Origin: Pseudorasbora parva
Taxonomy: Eukaryota > Chordata > Actinopteri > Cypriniformes > Gobionidae
Length of the DNA stretch: 64,000 nt
Reading direction: 5' to 3'
NCBI RefSeq assembly: GCF_024679245.1
Contig: NC_090174.1
Coordinates: 48,137,974-48,201,973 of the forward strand
Of this stretch, positions 61,023 to 64,000 are shown one piece after another. The position numbers and the translations under genes are program-made. The notes below the pieces were generated by a model. That model was not told the origin of the DNA and made no database searches. It was given only the letters and a program-made list of their open reading frames with translations. The stretch's first letter is position 1. Every line of letters begins with the position of its first letter.

Positions 61023-62444
61023 TATGCAAATCAGAACAGTAGCTCAAGGTTTACAAATGTGCAGTTTGAAATCGTAAAAAATTTGATGACCCAGAATCAT
61101 ACTATAGTAAGGTAATGCAATAACAGTGTTAAAATGATGTGAATGAAAAGCCCATTACTGTGTTCATAGCATCTTGCTTTAGCATTCAGTCTGTACTCTG
61201 ATTCTGATATTTACTCCCTGACCTTCTCTTCCATTTTCTCATAACTAATGCATCAGGACAATACAAGCTCTTCAGAGCAAAACCTGTTGATTTGGTGAGA
61301 CCCCACTGCCTGAGAAAGAGTTAAGGTCTGTCTGGCTTTTTATTTCCCAGAATCTGGCATTTAAAAATTTCAGATCAAACTAAAAAAACTAAAAATATAT
61401 ATTTTATAACAAAACACAATCTCAAACCACCTGTCTAACCAAGAGATTAATGTAGCCTTTTCTGAGTTATTTCCTTATTAAAAAACTATCTACATCCACT
61501 CTGCTTGACACAGATGGTGAAATCTAATACAGTGTATTGATTTTTTCTCTGTCTTTTTTCAAAACATAGTTTAAACACCACAAATTACTCACCTGAGCGC
61601 TATAAATAACACCAAAGGTTAATGTTTCTCCTCTTCCATACTATAGAATCACACCTATCATAACTCCAGACAGGGAGAAAGAAAGGCGCAAAGGAAACTC
61701 TTACACTGAGAGACCTATTCACAAAGGTGCAGATCAGAATCACAACCACAAAACAAAAGCCTGTTATTTTTAGAAACAGGCATGAATTTTGTTACACCAA
61801 GAAGATTATGATGCTGCCAAGGCACAAATTTTACTGAACGGTTTATAAAGGCTGGTTTGACATTTTCAAACTCTACAGTGCTTCTCTCCCATGTAAGACA
61901 AAAAAACTGTTTAGCGATCTGAAAGAGAATTTAAGAGAAACATTTTCATCGTTCATCATTATTGGTGCTTGCCACGTGCTATTGACCTGAATGATACTAC
62001 AAAATGTGCAGCTTCAGTAGAGGTGAAGAATGCTCCAGGGTCATGCTTCATGCATATGCAATCAATACAACCAATTGGAGTCTGCATACACTAAAATGAG
62101 AGGACCTTTTTTTTTTTCCTGAACTGATGAGTTTAGCTGAAGGACAGCATGCCAGACAGCCTTGTTGATGAACCCTTCAGTGCATCTTTCAGAAGGTTAG
62201 AAGTTCATGAAAGCTTTTTGTGGCTGACTCAATCCACAGATAAACAATGTTTAGCATTCTCCTCTACAGGGATGCACAGACAGCTGGACTGATATATGGG
62301 CACTGATACTGACCTTTTTAAATGGATATTATCAGTCAAATATAACCAATTCAAAATAGTGAGTTAGTCATAAAAACATTATTAAATTAGTAGATACAAC
62401 CTGCACACTATTCTATATTTTCTTAAAGGCATAGTGCACATGTT

Positions 62445-62447
<3 letters not shown>

Positions 62448-62535
<88 letters not shown>
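62448..62535. repeat. (AT)n microsatellite
   Basis: About 44 AT units, followed by ACACACG. Confidence 0.97.
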
Positions 62536-62540
<5 letters not shown>

Positions 62541-63168
62541 GTGCAGTTTTTTTTACTTTCTATTAAATCAAAGAATCCTGAATTTTTTTTTTATAATTGT
62601 TTCCACAAAATATAAAGCAGCACATCTGTTTTCAACATTAATAATAATATTTTTTTAACAACAAATCAGCATATTAGGATTTCTGAAGGATCAAGTAATG
62701 GCTGCAGACAATTCTGCTTTTCCATTACAAGAATAAATTACATTTTTAAATGAATGCCGTACCGAACTTGTCTGGCTATCACAAGACCAAGCTCAATTTA
62801 AAATTAAACATTGTTCTCGGGAGTCTGCTCTGTATTTTCTACTGAATAAGAGGTGTGATCAACTGGCATTATTCAAATAACTCTTTGTATGCAATTGGAT
62901 TGTCCTTCAACCAATCAGACCACAAGAGGCGTGATGAACAGGCAACGACCCATCGCTTCTCTATCTGTCATCGTGTTAAACCCACCAATAGCGCACCAGG
63001 TGGATAAACCAGTGATTGGTTTCCGCAAAAGTGTAACAGAAGCAGTAGAAATTAATGCATGGGTGACTGAGTTGCAGGGCGAAATCAAATCGCCGGCAGA
63101 TCAGGCTGGGTTTACCCAGTCTAGTACCAAACGGTTCAATATTATATTGAGAATTGTGGCAATCCCTA

Positions 63169-63201
<33 letters not shown>

Positions 63202-63627
63202 CACATACACACTTTTTTTTAAATTGTAATATTTTACAATACTAATCTTTATTTACTGTATTTTGGTTTAAGAAACTTCTTTTAAAAAACAGTAAATCTT
63301 ACCCAAACTATATAATGAATCAGTATAAGAAAATAAATTTGTTTGGAAAAATAAGTTTGGAGCATCTCTTATCTCTGGAGCCTTTGAATAATTACTTCAA
63401 CAGAGATAATATTTTAAGCATATCAAGAAAGACCACATGAAAACAAAAAGATAACATTCATATAACAAAGAGTGCACTGCCATAGCTGAATTAAAGATCA
63501 CTGGTGTGATAAGAGCAAATAAAATCAATCAATGTTTACTAATGGTGTCTAAGCTCTTATTGATCAGCCTCGTTTAGGGTGTAGTGTGCATTGTTGAGAC
63601 TCTGTCATGCTCTGTGTGCGTGTGTGC

Positions 63628-63711
63628 GAGTGAGTGAGTGAGTGAGTGAGTGAGTGAGTGAGTGAGTGAGTGAGTGAGTGAGTGAGTGAGTGAGTGAGTG
63701 AGTGAGTGAGT

Positions 63712-63802
<91 letters not shown>
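63628..63802. repeat. Compound (GAGT)n-(GA)n microsatellite
   Basis: About 22 GAGT units (63628-63716) switch directly to about 43 GA units. The GA tract may have grown from one end of the tetranucleotide array by slippage. Confidence 0.97.
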
Positions 63803-63804
<2 letters not shown>

Positions 63805-64000
63805 CTATTTGGAGCTCAGCTGTCCCTGATGTCTCAGCAGCATGACAAAGGTTTCCATGGAGATAGCATGGAAAGTCTCACAGCTTGGGTTGCCAAGTTA
63901 CTTCCCAAATGTGTTAGCACCACACTGAACTGTTGCTTAAACTCTGAGCAGACCCCGATGAACAATTCCGACGATGAATAGGAATGGCATTTGTCACCAT

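Overview
The window looks like teleost nuclear DNA, most likely from a cyprinid. Its genes have vertebrate GT-AG introns and vertebrate domain architectures. It carries the dense mix of L1, Tc1/mariner, CACTA-like and TTAA-flanked non-autonomous transposons typical of cyprinid genomes, plus very long CA, AT and GA microsatellites. The species assignment is an inference.

Region 1 (about 0.9-16.2 kb) is an interferon-response locus. Two tandem isg15 copies lie on the minus strand. Each has a complete two-ubiquitin-domain ORF ending in LRLRGG, a non-coding first exon, a TATA box and two ISRE/IRF-type sites. A third copy of the isg15 downstream flank, without a gene, sits between them. So does a 5'-truncated, frameshifted eIF2-alpha kinase (PKR/PKZ-like) gene. 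A roughly 4 kb CACTA-like element holding spliced-looking exons, one SAM-like, occupies 5.7-9.7 kb.

Region 2 (16.6-19.0 kb) holds gatC (mitochondrial glutamyl-tRNA(Gln) amidotransferase subunit C, five coding exons, minus strand). A tRNA-Lys(UUU) gene lies divergently about 210 bp upstream.

Region 3 (20.58-26.19 kb) is a full-length minus-strand L1-type LINE with intact ORF1 and ORF2, a 14-bp target-site duplication and two poly-A tracts at its 3' end. The two tracts suggest a short 3' transduction.

Region 4 (26.2-32.0 kb) is intergenic and packed with nested DNA transposons.

Region 5 (32.05 kb to beyond 58.96 kb) is sgsm1 on the minus strand. Twenty-three coding exons sum to exactly 4,077 bp (1,358 codons plus stop) and encode RUN, middle and TBC RabGAP regions. 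The first coding exon was not found and is presumably outside the window. In two places a long (TG)n tract of the transcript directly abuts a sgsm1 3' splice site. The introns are filled with short TIR elements. From 58.96 kb to the end I see only non-coding and repeat sequence.

Working together: isg15 and the kinase belong to the antiviral interferon response, though the kinase copy looks dead. gatC and tRNA-Lys serve translation, mitochondrial and cytosolic respectively. sgsm1 is a neural-type small-GTPase modulator. I see no operon-like or prokaryotic features and no CRISPR array.
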